Shown: in pieces, positions 1-12,159 of the stretch
Layout: the number at the start of each line of letters is the position of its first letter
Numbering within the stretch: the stretch's first letter is position 1
Origin: Branchiostoma lanceolatum
Lineage: Eukaryota > Chordata > Leptocardii > Amphioxiformes > Branchiostomatidae
DNA: 64,000 nucleotides
Reading direction: 5' to 3'
NCBI RefSeq assembly: GCF_035083965.1
Contig: NC_089723.1
Coordinates: forward strand, 30,879,193-30,943,192
Translations under genes and position numbers: made by a program
The notes under the pieces: model-generated
What the model was told of the DNA's origin: nothing
Seen by the model: only the letters and a program-made list of their open reading frames with translations
Database searches by the model: none

Positions 1-433
1 TGGCTTAACGTCCCGTCCTAAGGACTGCGACCCTTTCCGGTAGCGTGCATTTCGGGTGAGCGACACAGCCGGAAGACAGGGCACAGTACGCATGCGCGGC
101 ACACGCGGTTTCATGTTGTTTGTCCCCTGCTCTATATCTACCATGATGCTTCGCATCTCCCAGCATGAATTGCCATTGGGATTCGTGAAAATGTCTCTAT
201 GGTCTGTAACTAGCCCGTGTCACGCAAATCTCTCCCTGCCAGGGGCTAATCCCCCCCCCCCCCCCTACTCTCCAAGCAGAGGTTGGTGGAAAACATTGTG
301 ACCTTTTCATCATATGCCCCCTTTTCTGCCGACGATCTTTTCCACCAACCTCTGCTTGGAGAGTACCCACCTCCCTCTAGTTTGGAGTCGGTCAGTCGGG
401 CTAGTCTGTAACCAATCGACTTCATTGTTTCAG
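1..433. other. Intron or upstream sequence of the SLC43-like gene
   Basis: No coding exon is recognised before the acceptor at 431-433. The stretch holds a poly-C run at 251-265 and the fold-back element at 266-367. Short open frames here run through the palindrome and look non-coding. Confidence 0.6.
266..367. mobile_element. Fold-back MITE, 'CTCCAAGCAGAGG' tip family, copy 1
   Basis: The two ends are inverted repeats of about 28 bp beginning TACTCTCCAAGCAGAGG and ending with its reverse complement. The 102-bp unit has a short unpaired centre. No open frame of transposase type is present, so it is non-autonomous. Flanking target-site duplication is not clear beyond a possible TA. The same 15-bp tip is found at 7532-7739, 14659-14775 and about 37570; copy 4 resembles this copy almost end to end. 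Confidence 0.85.
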
Positions 434-3400
434 AAACTGTACGAGCGTGGGTTTGACATCCATGTCATGTTCTACCTGTGGACGGGCGGAGCCGTGATAC
501 AGTTCCTCAGTGCCATCTTCCTGACGCCGGACGAACCCATTCTCCCACCGGCGCGGGGGTCGGAGGACACGTCGTTGGGAGACTCGTACTCCAGCGGGTC
601 GTCGGAAAAGTCCTCGTCGAACTCTGTATTCAGAAAGGGCTCCAAAGACCAATGGTAAAGATGACTATGAGTTCAAACCTTTTTTGTAAACAAACGATCC
701 TTATTTGGTAAAGACCTACCCGGTGACAAAAATGAGAGAAACTTGTAATCAACCTTGAACAGTTTGATCAGGTTTGTAAGTCACGGGATAATAAAGTTCT
801 TTGTACACAACTAATTGTTTTGTTCAAGAGACCGCATCTGTTAGCAGCGACACCTTGCTGCAGTGCGTAACAGAATTGCATTCAGGAAGGTAACAGACGG
901 ACGAAACAGTTGAATAAAACAGCTCATTGTTTACGAAGAATTTTGTTATCCATTGCAATCATCCTGTTTACAAACAAACAAGAAACAAACAAAACGATAA
1001 AAACAAAACAAATGGCACCAAAACATAACAAAATTCATAAGTGTTAATTCTTTTCGACCCGTCCCAGGTTGACCACAGAAGTGCAGACCGAGCCCAGTGC
1101 CAGGTCCTTGTACCTGTCTCCAGACTACCTGTGGCTGCTCGTCTGGCTCTCCGTCTTACAGCTCAAGTTCTTCTTCATGGTCGCCATCTTGAACCAACAA
1201 CTCAACGTCCTGTCGCTAGACGACGGTTCATCAGGTGCGTGGTACGATTCACGAGTTAAACATGAAAGACATGATAGCTTGCAATTTGAAAGTTAACCTG
1301 TGTTGGTAGAATTCATTATGAAGGTATTTTTTCCGGCAATTTCTGACACAAAGCTTTGAATGTCATCCTCAATCCTCTATTTCTTTCCAGTGAACTGGTA
1401 CCTGAGCTGCTTCGCCATCATCCAAGGCGCAGGGCTCCCCTTCTCGCCCCTGGCCGGTTGGGTCATGGACAGGGGCTGCAAGAAACCAATAGCGGCGCCT
1501 AGCTTCTTGATGATGTACTACAGGATACAGAACATTGGCCATCGGTTGGCCCTGCACCAAGACAGCAACAGTAACTACAACTTCAACTTGGTCTACAGCC
1601 TGAAACACGACAGGAGAGGTAAGTTACGTTGAAGGATCGAATCTGTGAAGCTCAGGGGTTACTATGTTGCCTTTTATGGTACATGTATAAGTTTCACAAG
1701 GCTGCCTGCGAAGAAACTAATAGACTAAAAGGGTGAACATGATGAGTTGTTTGCATTTTCCAATACCAAAGCCTAAAGCAACTGTCTCCCAATCTTCTAC
1801 TTCTATCGCTTTGCTTAGCCTGATGAAAATGAGATTACCAGCAGTTTGCGCATACATGTACATAGTTACAATTAGTTACAGTTAGTTTTGAGAAGTGCTT
1901 TATTCTGTAAGCTACTGTAAAAATTATCTAAATCTACCACTACAGCCCTGGAGCTTCAGTTGCCAGACGAGCACGTGGACCAGAAGGACCAGTCCAGAAG
2001 AATCAAGAATTGTGCAGTTTCTAGTCTCGTCACTTGTTGTCTAGGTTCTGTTCTGTGCATTGTTGACGTCATTCCAGTCTTACAAGTCCAGGTAAGCCAC
2101 ATTTGTGATTTAATGATAATCAGATGATAATCAAATCCCACTTCTGACACCATGTTGTATCTAATATTTTTCTTTGGGTTTCGTCTATAACTATTTTTTC
2201 TGTATATTTTTTTTGCCCTTTCCCAGTGCTACTTTCACACTGGTGAGGTTGGATATATTCTTTTTTTCAGATCCTTGGTTTCGTGGCTTTGATTGGCCTG
2301 AGAGGATTCCTGTATTCTACGTACACAGCGTACATCACAATCATGTAAGTACACGGGTATTTCTCACTAATCCTATTACTACATGTGCCGTGGGATTCAG
2401 TAATCGCGATAAAACCAGGTAAATCTGGTAATGGTCACTTTCGGAATCTAATGCTATTGCCAATTCTTATATCGGACTTACCTGGCATCATCAGGATGTT
2501 CATGGTTCCAGATGCGATGCGAAACGTATTGTGGGTAATATGGCAACGTTGAAGGCCCTAATACATGTACATACACACAACACGCCTGGACATGTATAAA
2601 CACTGTTAAGCATGGTATAGACAACAAATGTATACAAATCAGGGACCGCACCTTTGACATACTACCCACACTGCATTTCGCTGCGCATGCGCAGATGGAA
2701 CCATGAACAGTCTTATCCAGTCATACATGTACCGAGCAGCCTTACAATACTTGGAATCTATCGCTGTTGGCAAATTTTCACGACAAAGGTCAACATATAT
2801 CTGTTATCATAATCCAGTTAATGTAAACCCCAAACATTGAAGTGGCTCACAGTATGCCTTGTTTTGTTATGGACTGAAGTAAACAAAAAAGGAGCATGAT
2901 CAACACTAAGGTTTGCAAAGCCTTTACATGTTGTACTTTTCTCTCCTAGTTTCCCGCCATCTCACCACGGCCGGCTGATGGGCGTGGGGTACGTGGTCGC
3001 TGCAGTGGTGGACCTGCTGATGTACCCGGCATTCCTACTGATGGAAGGGGCCCTGCGGGGAGACCCGTTCTATGTGAGTATTCGTACCCACTTAGAGCCT
3101 ATAGAGCGTCATCACGGCGGACGCACCGATGACGTTACGTGAATACATGACATCATCGGTGCATCCGCCGCCATTTTGTTTTTCTTATTTTCATTTCAGC
3201 GAATCGAAGCCTGTTTTCGGACAGTTAAAGATCCGCTCACACCTTGAAATAACCACCATGAAGTTTCCAAAGCTCAAAGAAAAGCATGACACAAGAATAT
3301 TTCAGATTTTGCCAATAGAACGAAAATATGCAGTATTCGTTTGAGCAACGACTTATTGATATGCAAATAAGGACCCCAGTATGGCACACAGTTTTCGTTG

Positions 3401-4023
3401 CTGTGACATCATCTTCGATCACTGATGTTAGAACACTTTTGATTGATATGAATATCAAGATCACGTAGCTGAATACTCTCTATATAGCAGCAACAGATCA
3501 GAGTAAATAGTTAGGCTGCGTTCCAGCACAAAAAAGGAAAGTGTCCCTCTCAAGCCTTAAGCAGGTTCGAATCACCAACCATTTAGGTCACATGACCGCA
3601 CGATACTGGCACGTGACATCGGGAATAGCCCAAACATTGCCAGGAAGTCTATACCGCCCTATCACTGTAGAGGAATGGCTGATGTGCCCTTATTTAGTTG
3701 AGATTTCGTAAGATCAGCAACAGATCTGATGCGTTATGAAGGTTTAGAGATCCAAACGTATATGAATATGGTAATATCGCGATAAAAGTTGCATTTCATA
3801 ACTTTGACTGTAGATCAAATGCTTTATCTTTTTTTGCTAATGTCGAAATATCTTAATTTGATGCCTTGTTCTTTTTCTTTCCTTGTACATGTAGATCAAT
3901 GTTGTGCTGCTGCTGCTGTCACTGGTGGCCTTTGGTTTACCGGCGTACCTTACGCGGAAATGTCGAAGGTCAGCCAATGGCAACCATTTACTGACGCTGC
4001 TCCCCGCCCCAACCAAAGTGTGA
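434..4023 (+). CDS. SLC43A3-like: SLC43-family membrane transporter, SLC43A3-like, 5' end missing
   Basis: Seven exons join in one frame: 434-654, 1068-1234, 1391-1618, 1946-2091, 2271-2344, 2950-3073 and 3895-4023 (stop TGA). Each has GT donors and AG acceptors, and the phases agree across all six introns. The product is the C-terminal half of a multi-pass transporter of the major facilitator type. It has hydrophobic segments in every exon and a long polar loop between the fourth-from-last and later helices. The block around FPPSHHGRLMG, followed by a conserved G(D/E)PF and then a final LLLLSLVAFGLP helix, matches the end of SLC43 proteins as I remember them. SLC43A3 moves purine nucleobases in vertebrates and SLC43A1/A2 move neutral amino acids; the substrate here cannot be read from sequence. 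Earlier exons must lie before position 1. A small fold-back transposon lies in the sequence before the first visible exon and another in intron 5. Confidence 0.82.
2497..2709. mobile_element. Inverted-repeat MITE in intron 5 of the SLC43-like gene
   Basis: The left arm begins TGTTCATGGTTCCA and the right arm ends with its complement. Imperfect pairing continues for about 50 bp on each side, including GTGGGTA blocks. The interior has no coding potential. The element lies wholly within the intron between exons 2271-2344 and 2950-3073. Confidence 0.7.
3115..3170. repeat. Short hairpin in intron 6 of the SLC43-like gene
   Basis: Arms CGGCGGACGCACCGATGA and its near-perfect complement are separated by about 20 bases. 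It resembles a very small fold-back insertion or a structured intron segment. Confidence 0.6.
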
Positions 4024-4195
4024 TACAAATATAGCCAACTGCAATACAAAAACTCGGTGAATATGCAAGCAGTTTTGCACACTTGTAAATATGCAAGCAG
4101 TTTTGCACACGTAAAACACACAGGGTAAAAATATAGTCTTCTCGCAGGCTGCAGTCTGCTTCACACTCGCGAGGTGGTGTTTTTGTAACGAGGAC

Positions 4196-4201
4196 AATAA
4201 A
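4196..4201 (+). terminator. Poly(A) signal of the SLC43-like gene
   Basis: AATAAA lies 172 bases after the stop codon of the SLC43-like gene, on the coding strand, in AT-rich sequence. A two-copy tandem repeat of about 28 bp (ATGCAAGCAGTTTTGCACAC) sits between the stop and this signal, at 4060-4110. Confidence 0.55.
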
Positions 4202-6629
4202 ACCTAATAGTATTTTCAATATACAGTTTCGCTACATATTTTGTAAAGATGGGTATGATGCAATGCAGGAATGACTGCGTTAAACTGTTGGGCTTGGATC
4301 ACTCAGGAAAAATGCGATTCCTTGTCGACATGTCAGTTAAGAAACTAGTAAACGGAACAAAGGCGTGAATCATATCATGCCTTTAACATAAGGGCGGCCG
4401 CCTAATACATTGCAAGAAGCACGTATGGATAGCCTAGTCTGCCTATGAGCTGCATCGGTGCTACGTTTATTGTCTAGCTCATTTATCATTCAGATCTTGG
4501 TGTAATCATTTCTACAAATCATACCAGTAGCCTCTGTTACGAATCGCTATCCGTGGTGTCTAATTGTATATTATGTAACATTTGATAATCACGTAAGATG
4601 TAAAATGATGGTGTTTGATATATCTTGCTGTACATTACCTGGTCATCAAAAGAGAATAAAGTCGCGTACAACTTCAATGTATGAACAGTGCTGCGTGGGT
4701 ACTGTATTCTTGATAATGCTGTCGACAGGTTCTTATATTGTCTTTCCTGTGGAAAAGAACAGAAAGTACAGACGTACTGGAAACGGAGCGAGTATTCAAG
4801 TGTCTCCGTACAGATGTTGTCTGATATGTTGTACAGATGTTGATATTCTTAATTACTACGTGATTTTTATTGTACTTGTTTTATTTAGAAGTCTGTTCAA
4901 GAGATGTTTCAGTTTGTGGCGCCATGTCACGGGGTACAACCCACGTCATCAAAATGGCGACAGCCCGCCGGTGGGTGGAGGTTGGTCGTCCACAATTTCG
5001 TCTTCTACTGTCCTTCAAAGAGGTCGGCATGTAACCTACCTAGCTCAGAAGGTGGTAGATTATTTCAGGATCATTTGAAGCCAATCATTATCGTTATGTC
5101 GTCAAAGGCGGCGTTTGGCGATTGTTTACCCTGATGCTCTAGATTTGCGACGTCGCCACTTTACAACCACTTTCCTTACACCTAGACTTGACCAACAAGA
5201 ATTTTTGGGGCCTCATGATTCTATGATACTCTGCCACCTCATAGGCTAGGTCAGGTAATACACCGACCCCCCATGAAGGATACCAAAAGAGGACATTGTG
5301 AACGTGGACCTACCACCGCTCACCGGTCGACTGCCGCCATTTTGATGACGTAGTTGTACCCCGTGTATGTGCCCTCGGATCAACTACATGTACTACGTAC
5401 TGACCAACTTCGTGCAATGAACTACCATGGGACCACTGTGGAATATGTACTGAGTTGAGATGGTTGTACTTGTCTGGATATGTGAGCAACGTAAGCGTGT
5501 TGAATAACAAAGACGTAAAACATTGGTGCTTATTGGTGGTAAATTTACAGCTTCAAAAGTGTGTAGAAGAAATATGTTGAACTTTGATATTTGTTTCTAG
5601 ACTCTGATTCGTTTTGTATATTAATTGAATGTTCATATTTGACTAACGAAGCAGAGATGAAACTCAGTCACTTGATTTGAAGGTTGCTGGAATTGAATAT
5701 GGACAATCGTACTCGCCGATGAACATGGTTCAGAATCACAGCTATGTATAGTTTATATGAGTTGTAAATAAAACCCACGGAAGCTTCTATGATGGTCTCA
5801 CCTTTCTTATTATACAGATAGATAAACTTAAAGAAAATATAATTCTCGATGTTTTAAGCTATTATAACAATATTTTCATATTTGAAACAAAGTTGATGAT
5901 CTGCTATCGAATAGCCCAGCTTGTAGGTGACCCAAAATCATCCGAAAATCAATGGTTCAAAGTTGACATCTACTCCAGTCCTGAACCGTGAGGGGGTGGG
6001 GAGGTGGTAGTATTACAAGCACGTTTGGGACCGCATCCTTCTCACTACAGCGCCACCCTACTTATCTACGGTCCCAATTGGAAAAGGGCCCGCCGGGGAG
6101 GTAACGGGCTGGGTTTTTTTGTGTGCACTTTTTGGCGTGACCACTATCTGGCCCCGTGGGACACCCTGCGTCTGCCGGGCTATTTTTGGGCCCGGCCGGG
6201 ACCCCGAATAACTCTAGCCCGGACTTATTCAAAGCGGGAGCCGGTAACAAATAGACACCGTGAGTTAATCGTGCGAACACTGGGGTACCCCCGCAATTAA
6301 GACCGTAGCATATATACACATTTCCTCGGATCGCACGTATGATTCGCATCCTCGTTGTCTTGTTATCTTCTTGATGCTGGGGCAACAATTGATGAGTTTC
6401 GATGCATGTATTGAATGATGCACGTTTCTGTCTTCAAGACTACTTTCATGCGCACATACTGAGACATCATTGTTTCCTCCAATTCTTGATGAAATCAATT
6501 TTACCATATGTCGTATCTTATACAATTGTGTAGCAATAAAGTTATCCGCGTTTCATGAGTCCCATCAGTAGTGTATAGTGTATGACATGTATGCTAACCG
6601 CACTGTCATCGTACTACTGTATTACATGT
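4202..6629. other. Intergenic region between SLC43-like and SLC31 genes
   Basis: No gene is supported. It holds the inverted-repeat element at 4921-5374 and a GC-rich block at about 6050-6290 with open frames on both strands and no recognisable domain. The remainder is AT-rich without visible structure. Confidence 0.6.
4921..5374. mobile_element. Inverted-repeat transposon relic, about 455 bp
   Basis: Left arm 4921-5005 and right arm 5290-5374 are inverted copies with roughly 75 bp of imperfect pairing. Shared blocks include CGGGGTACAAC, ACGTCATCAAAATGGCG and ACCGGTG. The interior has no transposase-like frame, so it is non-autonomous. The longest frames crossing it read through the arms and are not genes. 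Confidence 0.75.
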
Positions 6630-8128
6630 TCATTTGATGTCTATGTCTGCAAAAAAGACGAAGTGACCCAGACCGGCACCCAGGAAGACTGCGCCGGCCA
6701 GCCAGCCGTTGTACGTCATGACCACCAGCATCAGACAGTAGGCCAGCACAACCTGCAGCACGTGGAGTAAGGACTGAGCCAGGTGGAACCGGAACCTGGA
6801 ACGGGAGTCGACAGAGTTGTGAGACGTGTGTGTGTTAAAACAAGGAGGTTCTATATAACCTTCTTGGTTAAAAAGAAAGAAAAACGGAAGAGTTAATCAC
6901 TCATAATTTGCATCTAATTATGTGAATGTCTACAAGAGCTATAACTTAACTGTTTGCTGTGAATCAGGAAAATCCATGCATCCCTTCGGGTAATTCTCGT
7001 TCAAAGTTTCCGACAAAAACGCCCATACAGTTCCAATACAATGTTGTAGAGGTCCCGAACCCAAACACCATCGAATGATCTAACCCATTTTGTTCGATAC
7101 CGTAGCACACGAAATATACAATTCCAAACAGCCTTATCACTTCATTTATATGAAAACAGATGATTGCGTAAGAATCCGGCCGTGTGACCGGCACACATTC
7201 ATTATCTTTTGTGTTAAGTGAGTCACAGCAAATTCTGATGAAACATTTCTGGTCCGGTTACGGGAGCATGTAAGCTTCCTATGTATGCAAATAAAATGCA
7301 AATGACATTCAAATATGACGTAGTCCTGCACAGACTCGAGCCGTAGGTACAAAGGTTGGTGACTTTAGGTCATATTTGATCACGTAGGATTCGTAGGTAA
7401 GGTACCGCCGCATACAAAGGAACACAAAAAAACACGCTATGTATAGAATTATCACAATGCTATATAACATACTTTCAAATAAACCTACCAAAGAAGTGAG
7501 AATTTTAGATAATTTTTCTGTAGCCATACAATACTCTCCAAGCAGAGGTTCGGCTCTGGCTGATTATTGGCGTGATTTTAGGCGTTTTTGTCGGGCTTTC
7601 TATTTTGTCCCGTTTTCTTTATGTCGCCAAGCCAAACCTATGCTGGCCTGGCAACATAAAGAAAGCGGGGCAAATAGAAACCCCGACAAAAACGCCTAAA
7701 ACCACGTCAAAAACCAGTCGAACCTCTGCTTGGAGAGTACCTATACAAATGCTTGTTCTGTTGCACTGATAGCTATAGCTTGAGGCAAATATGCATAACG
7801 GTAATACAGTATATTCAGTTGCTGTACAAACGCCAGGCCCCAACCACCCATCTACTTACTTTCTCTTCCTTGTCAGAGCGACGTCAGGCGGTGACTTGAG
7901 TAGCGGCGTTCTTTCCTCCAGGTCGGAAGTTTCCCCCGTGTCTCTGTTCACCGACATCTTCTTCCCTTTCGCCACCCACCCCACGAGCCGCTTCAAACCC
8001 TCGAAGAGCGCGCCCACACAAATGATAGCGATCACACTGAAGGCCATACCGGTCGCGTCTTGCACGGACCAACCGTCAAACAGAATTATAGCCTGGTTGG
8101 ACCAGTAGAAAGACATCGGCATATCCAT
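6630..8128 (-). CDS. SLC31A2-like: SLC31-type (CTR) copper transporter A
   Basis: Two exons on the minus strand: 8128-7860 (ATG to phase-2 donor GTAAGT) and 6795-6630 (acceptor TTCCAG, stop TGA). Together they encode 144 residues, within the usual size of CTR proteins. The N-terminus is MDMPMSFYW, a short Met-rich start. TM1 follows around residues 20-45 and a charged cytosolic loop holds DLEERTPLL. Exon 2 gives TM2, with the diagnostic MLVVM (MxxxM) copper path, and TM3, with GAGLG (GxxxG helix packing). CTR proteins form trimers that pass Cu(I) across plasma or endosomal membranes. The short N-terminus without a long Met/His ectodomain is more like SLC31A2 than SLC31A1. The phase-2 intron position is the same in all three copies in this window. 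Start chosen because the upstream in-frame extension has no ATG. Confidence 0.88.
6796..7859 (-). other. Intron of SLC31 copy A
   Basis: A single 1,064-base intron with GT-AG ends. It contains the 208-bp fold-back element at 7532-7739; I see nothing else recognisable. Confidence 0.75.
7532..7739. mobile_element. Fold-back MITE, 'CTCCAAGCAGAGG' tip family, copy 2
   Basis: Ends are TACTCTCCAAGCAGAGGTTCG and its exact complement. The arms continue as an imperfect inverted repeat of about 95 bp with matching blocks such as GACAAAAACGCC and its complement, leaving only a short loop near 7640. Arm sequence is unrelated to copies 1 and 3 apart from the tip. Possible flanking duplication (CCATACAAT and TATACAAAT) is imperfect. 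Confidence 0.85.
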
Positions 8129-8286
8129 TTTGGCTGCAACAAGGTCTCTCTCACGGGCGTTCGGGAAACGAGACCTACAGTATTTTGGACTATGTCCCCT
8201 CCCCACACTTCATACGCCTTGCCGTATTAGCTTTATAACCATGGTACCAAGCGTGACGTCATCATTACCCTTCCTGGACGGCCTTT

Positions 8287-8509
8287 AAGCCCATGTCACA
8301 CTCCGCATGGGTTGCGTATTAACATGTTTTTGGTTCAGGTTAAGTTTGCAACCGTAGAAGTAATTTCTTTGGTTTCATAACTAGACTGCTCAATGGTGGG
8401 TCAAAGTAGAAAACAACTTCCTCCCCGCAAAATTTACTGAAACCCCAAAAAAAGTTACTGCGGAGCTCATGCGCCCTTGAATATACGCACAAGTGTGACA
8501 GGGCCCTTA
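8287..8509. mobile_element. 'GGGCCCTGTCACAC' MITE, copy 1
   Basis: The right end reads ATACGCACAAGTGTGACAGG followed by GCCCTT, and the left end is its degenerate complement. The same element, in the opposite orientation, is at 20702-20944. About 220 bp, no coding capacity. Confidence 0.75.
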
Positions 8510-8557
8510 GATCGAAGTCTTCTGGCAGCGATGTACGTCCTGGGTAATGTTACGTTC

Positions 8558-8683
8558 ATTACCTTCGCCAAGAAGGTCATGTTTTAGGTGCCGTCTGTGT
8601 TGGTGCATGTGTGTGTGTGTGTACGTGTGTGTGTGTGTGTGTGTCTGTGTGCGTGTGTGTATATGTGTGTATGTGTGTGTGTT

Positions 8684-8719
<36 letters not shown>

Positions 8720-8935
8720 TGCGTGCGTGCATACGTGCGTGCGTGTGTGCGTGCGTGTACTATGAGTGTGTGAGTGAGACCAGCATTACTCGACAAGTTA
8801 TGGATGGATACTAATGATGTTTTGTAGGCGGGTAGGGGTCGGGCAAACGAAAGCCAAGTTCGATAATGTAATTGGAAAACCTAGCGGCGTTCTTAGGTAC
8901 TGCCATGGCTGAAGAATTTCGGGATGGTTACTGCT
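8558..8935 (+). repeat. Hairpin-ended dispersed repeat ('ACCTTCGCCAAGAAGG'), copy 1
   Basis: It starts with a small hairpin (ACCTTC, loop, GAAGGT), followed by TGTTTT, a GT-rich stretch and the blocks GGCGGGTAGGGGTCGGG and CCTAGCGGC. Related copies are at 15136-15455 and 44670-44990, with a more diverged one at 47678-47880. Confidence 0.7.
8596..8760. repeat. GT/GTGC microsatellite
   Basis: About 165 bases of near-continuous GT with interspersed GC and AT steps, expanded inside the dispersed repeat at 8558-8935. Confidence 0.95.
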
Positions 8936-9599
8936 ATTCACACAATTGATTTACAAAATTACAAGATAATTGCTTAAAGTTTGTAGACATGATACTACGA
9001 TTTCAGGCGTAACATATCGTTGCAACAAACGTACTTTTATTGACATAAATTCGAATTGGTTCAACTCAACCACAGCTGCTAGGTATACGACATCATCATT
9101 GCTATAGTACAGAGTGTTTTCACGCGACGTTATAGGGACACCAACATGGAGGTGGACACAGCTATTTGTATTTCAGTTGACCATAGCTCTTTCATCAAGA
9201 GATCCTCTGACCCTCTCAAATAAACTCTACTTTTAAGTGTGCATAGCTCACAGCAAGATGAAAAGAATACGAAACAAAGGCTTGCCGATAAAACACAAAC
9301 GCAGTGTGCAACATGCTAATCAAGGACACCAACATGGCGGTCCGCACGTGCCCGCTTCTGTGATATTGAAAGTGCCTGAAAACGCCCTATATCGGTCCAT
9401 ATAGTGTTGAACAACGTCCACTCTTCCCGTTTGTAAAACACACTGGTGACCAGTTTTCTGTCAAAGTTCAATGTGCGATGGTCCAAACCTTACAGTATGG
9501 TATGGGTTGACATCTTGAAAAGGTGATAGTCACCTGTTATGTCAATCCTTCCACAAATGTGGTAAAACTGAATAAAGATGAAAATAAAATGAAATCAGA

Positions 9600-10922
9600 T
9601 CACAGACGTTGTTTGCTGGGCAGTGGATCTACAGTTTCCACCCTGACACCCATATCTGCTGAGAAGACGAAGTAACCGATACCAGCACCCAGGAAGACTG
9701 CACCGGCCAGCCAGCCGTTGTACGTCATGACCACCAGCATCAGACAGTAGGCCAGAACCACCTCCAATACATGCAGCAAGGACTGGGCGATGTGGAATAT
9801 CAACCTGTAGGATGTAGAGTTAAAGTTAAGTTGAAGTTAAAGTCCTAGCAGCCTGAGCTCCTGGTTATCCCTCCCCCTACTTTGCCCCTAGCGGGGTTAT
9901 TTGGGGGTAATCGAAGTTGTAGTTGAAATCCTGGGTTGGTGATATCGGAAGGGACGTAAAATGGGGGTCCTGTGTTCGAGGAGGTGCCTCGAGCATATTA
10001 AAGGGAAGGGCTAGTACCCCCCCCCCCTGTAAAAAAATATACCCTGCTACAGAAACAGCAAGGAAACTTGCTGCCCTATGTGCCACTACTCTGAACGAAA
10101 GATCGTATATGTGCTTGGTGCCACTTACGTCTGTTGAAAGACTAGACAAGAACGGGTGAAATTTTCAAGTCTGTTAAGCTTAAGACTGTGTATGTCTTCT
10201 GTGTTTGAAGTACATTACAAGTGTTTAATTAATAGTATCGTTAGATGACATTCCCAACAAAAATATTTGAACGTGCATTGCATGATGAAGATACAACTAA
10301 CCGATTTCTATTTTGAAACTAATGTAAACGTTAGAGATCGGTCAAAGAGAATGTACAAAACAAAACATTATATTTGCAAAGTTGGCCCATGACAAAAACA
10401 AAAGTTTAGAAAAAACATACACGTGTACAGTCCTGGTAAATCTATGGCGTTCATTTTTTTCTGAGAAGAATTCAATTGTCTATAACAAATGGCATGAATA
10501 AAGGAGACTAATTATTAAACAAAAGTACACAAACAACAACGGTCCGGGCAAACACCTGAAAAAAAGCTTTCCAAACGTGAAAACAGGTCCGTGTGACTGT
10601 GATATATTTTCACCAATTTTGTGATGTGTAGATGACTTGTTTCCTGTTGTTGTTGTTTTGCGATAGAAGTACATACCTCTTAACTGCTAGTTAGAACTTA
10701 CCCCTGTTTAGACGAGTTTTGGCCGCCATTTCGTACATCCACGAGGCCTTCTTGTCTTCTCTTCCCGAGCCACCACACGAAACGTTTCAGTCCTTCCACC
10801 AGAGCTCCGATACACACGATTCCCACCACACTGAAGAACATACCCACCGCATCCTGCACTGACCAGCCCTCAAACAATATGGTAGCACGGCTGGAGAAGT
10901 AGAAAGACATCGGCATATCCAT
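9600..10922 (-). CDS. SLC31A2-like: SLC31-type (CTR) copper transporter B
   Basis: Exon 1 runs 10922-10702 and exon 2 9804-9600, joined through a phase-2 GT-AG intron, giving 141 residues. The start codon has a near-perfect Kozak context (CACCATGG); the in-frame extension upstream has no ATG. The protein begins MDMPMSFYF, TM1 ends before EGLKRFVWWLGKRRQ, and the cytosolic loop is shorter than in copies A and C. Exon 2 carries LMLVVMTYNGW (MxxxM) in TM2 and GAGIG in TM3, followed by a 20-residue tail. Exon 2 is very similar to that of copies A and C, including at the DNA level, whereas the loops differ. Role inferred from family: trimeric Cu(I) permease or copper-release channel. Confidence 0.88.
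9805..10701 (-). other. Intron of SLC31 copy B
   Basis: An 897-base intron. The end nearest exon 2 holds a fragment of SINE family 2 (9843-10090); the rest is AT-rich with nothing recognised. Confidence 0.75.
9843..10090 (+). mobile_element. SINE family 2, copy in SLC31-B intron
   Basis: Shares with 15958-16195 and 21794-22062 the head fragment AGCTCCTGGTT and the body GGGACGTAAAATGGG plus GTTCGAGGAGGTGCCTCGAG, ending AACAGCAAGGAAAC. The tRNA-like head is degraded. Confidence 0.75.
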
Positions 10923-11316
10923 GGTGGTGATGGTGGCCACGTTTCAGCAACAGGATCGTTCAAAGATTAGTGGAACAATGCTGAATATTGTCATACAATA
11001 TTGGCCCATTGGCTTGGTGAAGTTACAGATTTGGTGGTGCCTATTTGACGAGAGAGCGTTTTGGGAGAAGACCAGCTGACGCTGGAACCACAGTTTTATT
11101 TGCCCTCTGTATCGAGTCTTCTGCGGTCAGGGCATTGCGAGTGGACTTTGAGCTCCAGCGCGTTCTGAGTTTGTGGTGACGACTACAGGGCCATAAGGGT
11201 ACGGTGTCACTAGCACCTAATAGCTAATCTCAAAGTGGATCTTCGCTTTCTGGGTGCTCCGTTTTTCTATAAGATTCATCAGTCCTCGAATGGTCTAGCA
11301 TAGCATAGCACCCATT

Positions 11317-11510
11317 AACATTAATCCGCCGGGTACATAAATCCGCCACTTTGAAAAACAGTGGGTTTGAGAGATCTGTAGTGCATCATCCCCAGGTATA
11401 TGCACAGTTATACAGGAGTGCATCATAATGGGGGATATTGGGTTGGAGATCTGTTTGGAGGTATCTATTCAGGGTGGCGGAATTATGTACCCTGGTGCAA
11501 TTATGTTAGT
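11317..11510. mobile_element. Inverted-repeat MITE ('GGTACATAATTCCGCC' ends)
   Basis: Left end AACATTAATCCGCC then GGGTACATAAATCCGCCAC; the right end is the complement with few mismatches. A second inner inverted pair (GAGATCT and TGCATCATCCC type blocks) is visible. Length about 194 bp, non-coding. Confidence 0.75.
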
Positions 11511-12159
11511 AGATGTTAACGTCTCTAAAGGATGTCTTTAGTAGCTGTGTTTCGTTTTTAATTCGTACGGCAACGTCATGTACTAAATTGATGTCCAACT
11601 GTACCTATCCGGCCCGAATATCATATATCTGAAATGTTGAAGAAATGCAAAGTCGCCCTGTCAATCTTTATTGCGTTGATATCGATCTTCTTGTTTGATA
11701 AAATTACTACTTCCATGTATTTGAGGGGGCAATTTATCTTCTGCTGGCCACACAAAAATCAACTATCCATTTTCCATTTTCTAACATAACTAAGAACATA
11801 CACCGTTATAGAAAGGCGTCCCTTACAAAGAAGGACTGATAAACAAGGAAATAGTGTAAGCAGTAGTCAGAAGAATTTTGAAGTGTATGCCGTCAAGGTC
11901 AGCGCTTCCTGAAGCAGCTGACGGTTCAAAAGTGCCATCTAGTAACAAATAGTAGTACTTCAGTTGTACTTTAGTGCTTCAAGCCTTATAATTTCAGCCG
12001 GCAAAAATGAGATGGCATTGTTTAATACAGGTTTGACGCATATGGCCATAGTTGGTGAGGCTAGTGTTGTCTTCGTCAGACAGCATTAATTAGAGATACC
12101 AGCGACCTGTATTTATATTTGTTGTTTTTCTATTAGTTGCACATCCCCGATAAACCGTC

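Larger units (their letters stand above)
8129..9599. other. Intergenic region between SLC31 copies A and B
   Basis: Contains the promoter side of copy A, a MITE at 8287-8509, and a dispersed hairpin-ended repeat with a long GT microsatellite at 8558-8935. No gene is supported. Frames coding for long Cys/Val runs at 8547-8814 are translated GT repeat. Confidence 0.7.

Noticed and set aside
4605-5078. 157-codon open frame after the SLC43-like gene
   Set aside because: It runs through one arm of an inverted-repeat element and has no recognisable domain.
6004-6388. Opposed 98- and 108-codon frames
   Set aside because: A GC-rich segment open on both strands; no motif and no splice partner.
8547-8814. 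Cys/Val-rich open frames
   Set aside because: Translated GT microsatellite.
10922-10940. Upstream start for SLC31-B adding six residues
   Set aside because: The upstream codon is GTG; the ATG at 10922 has a near-perfect Kozak context.
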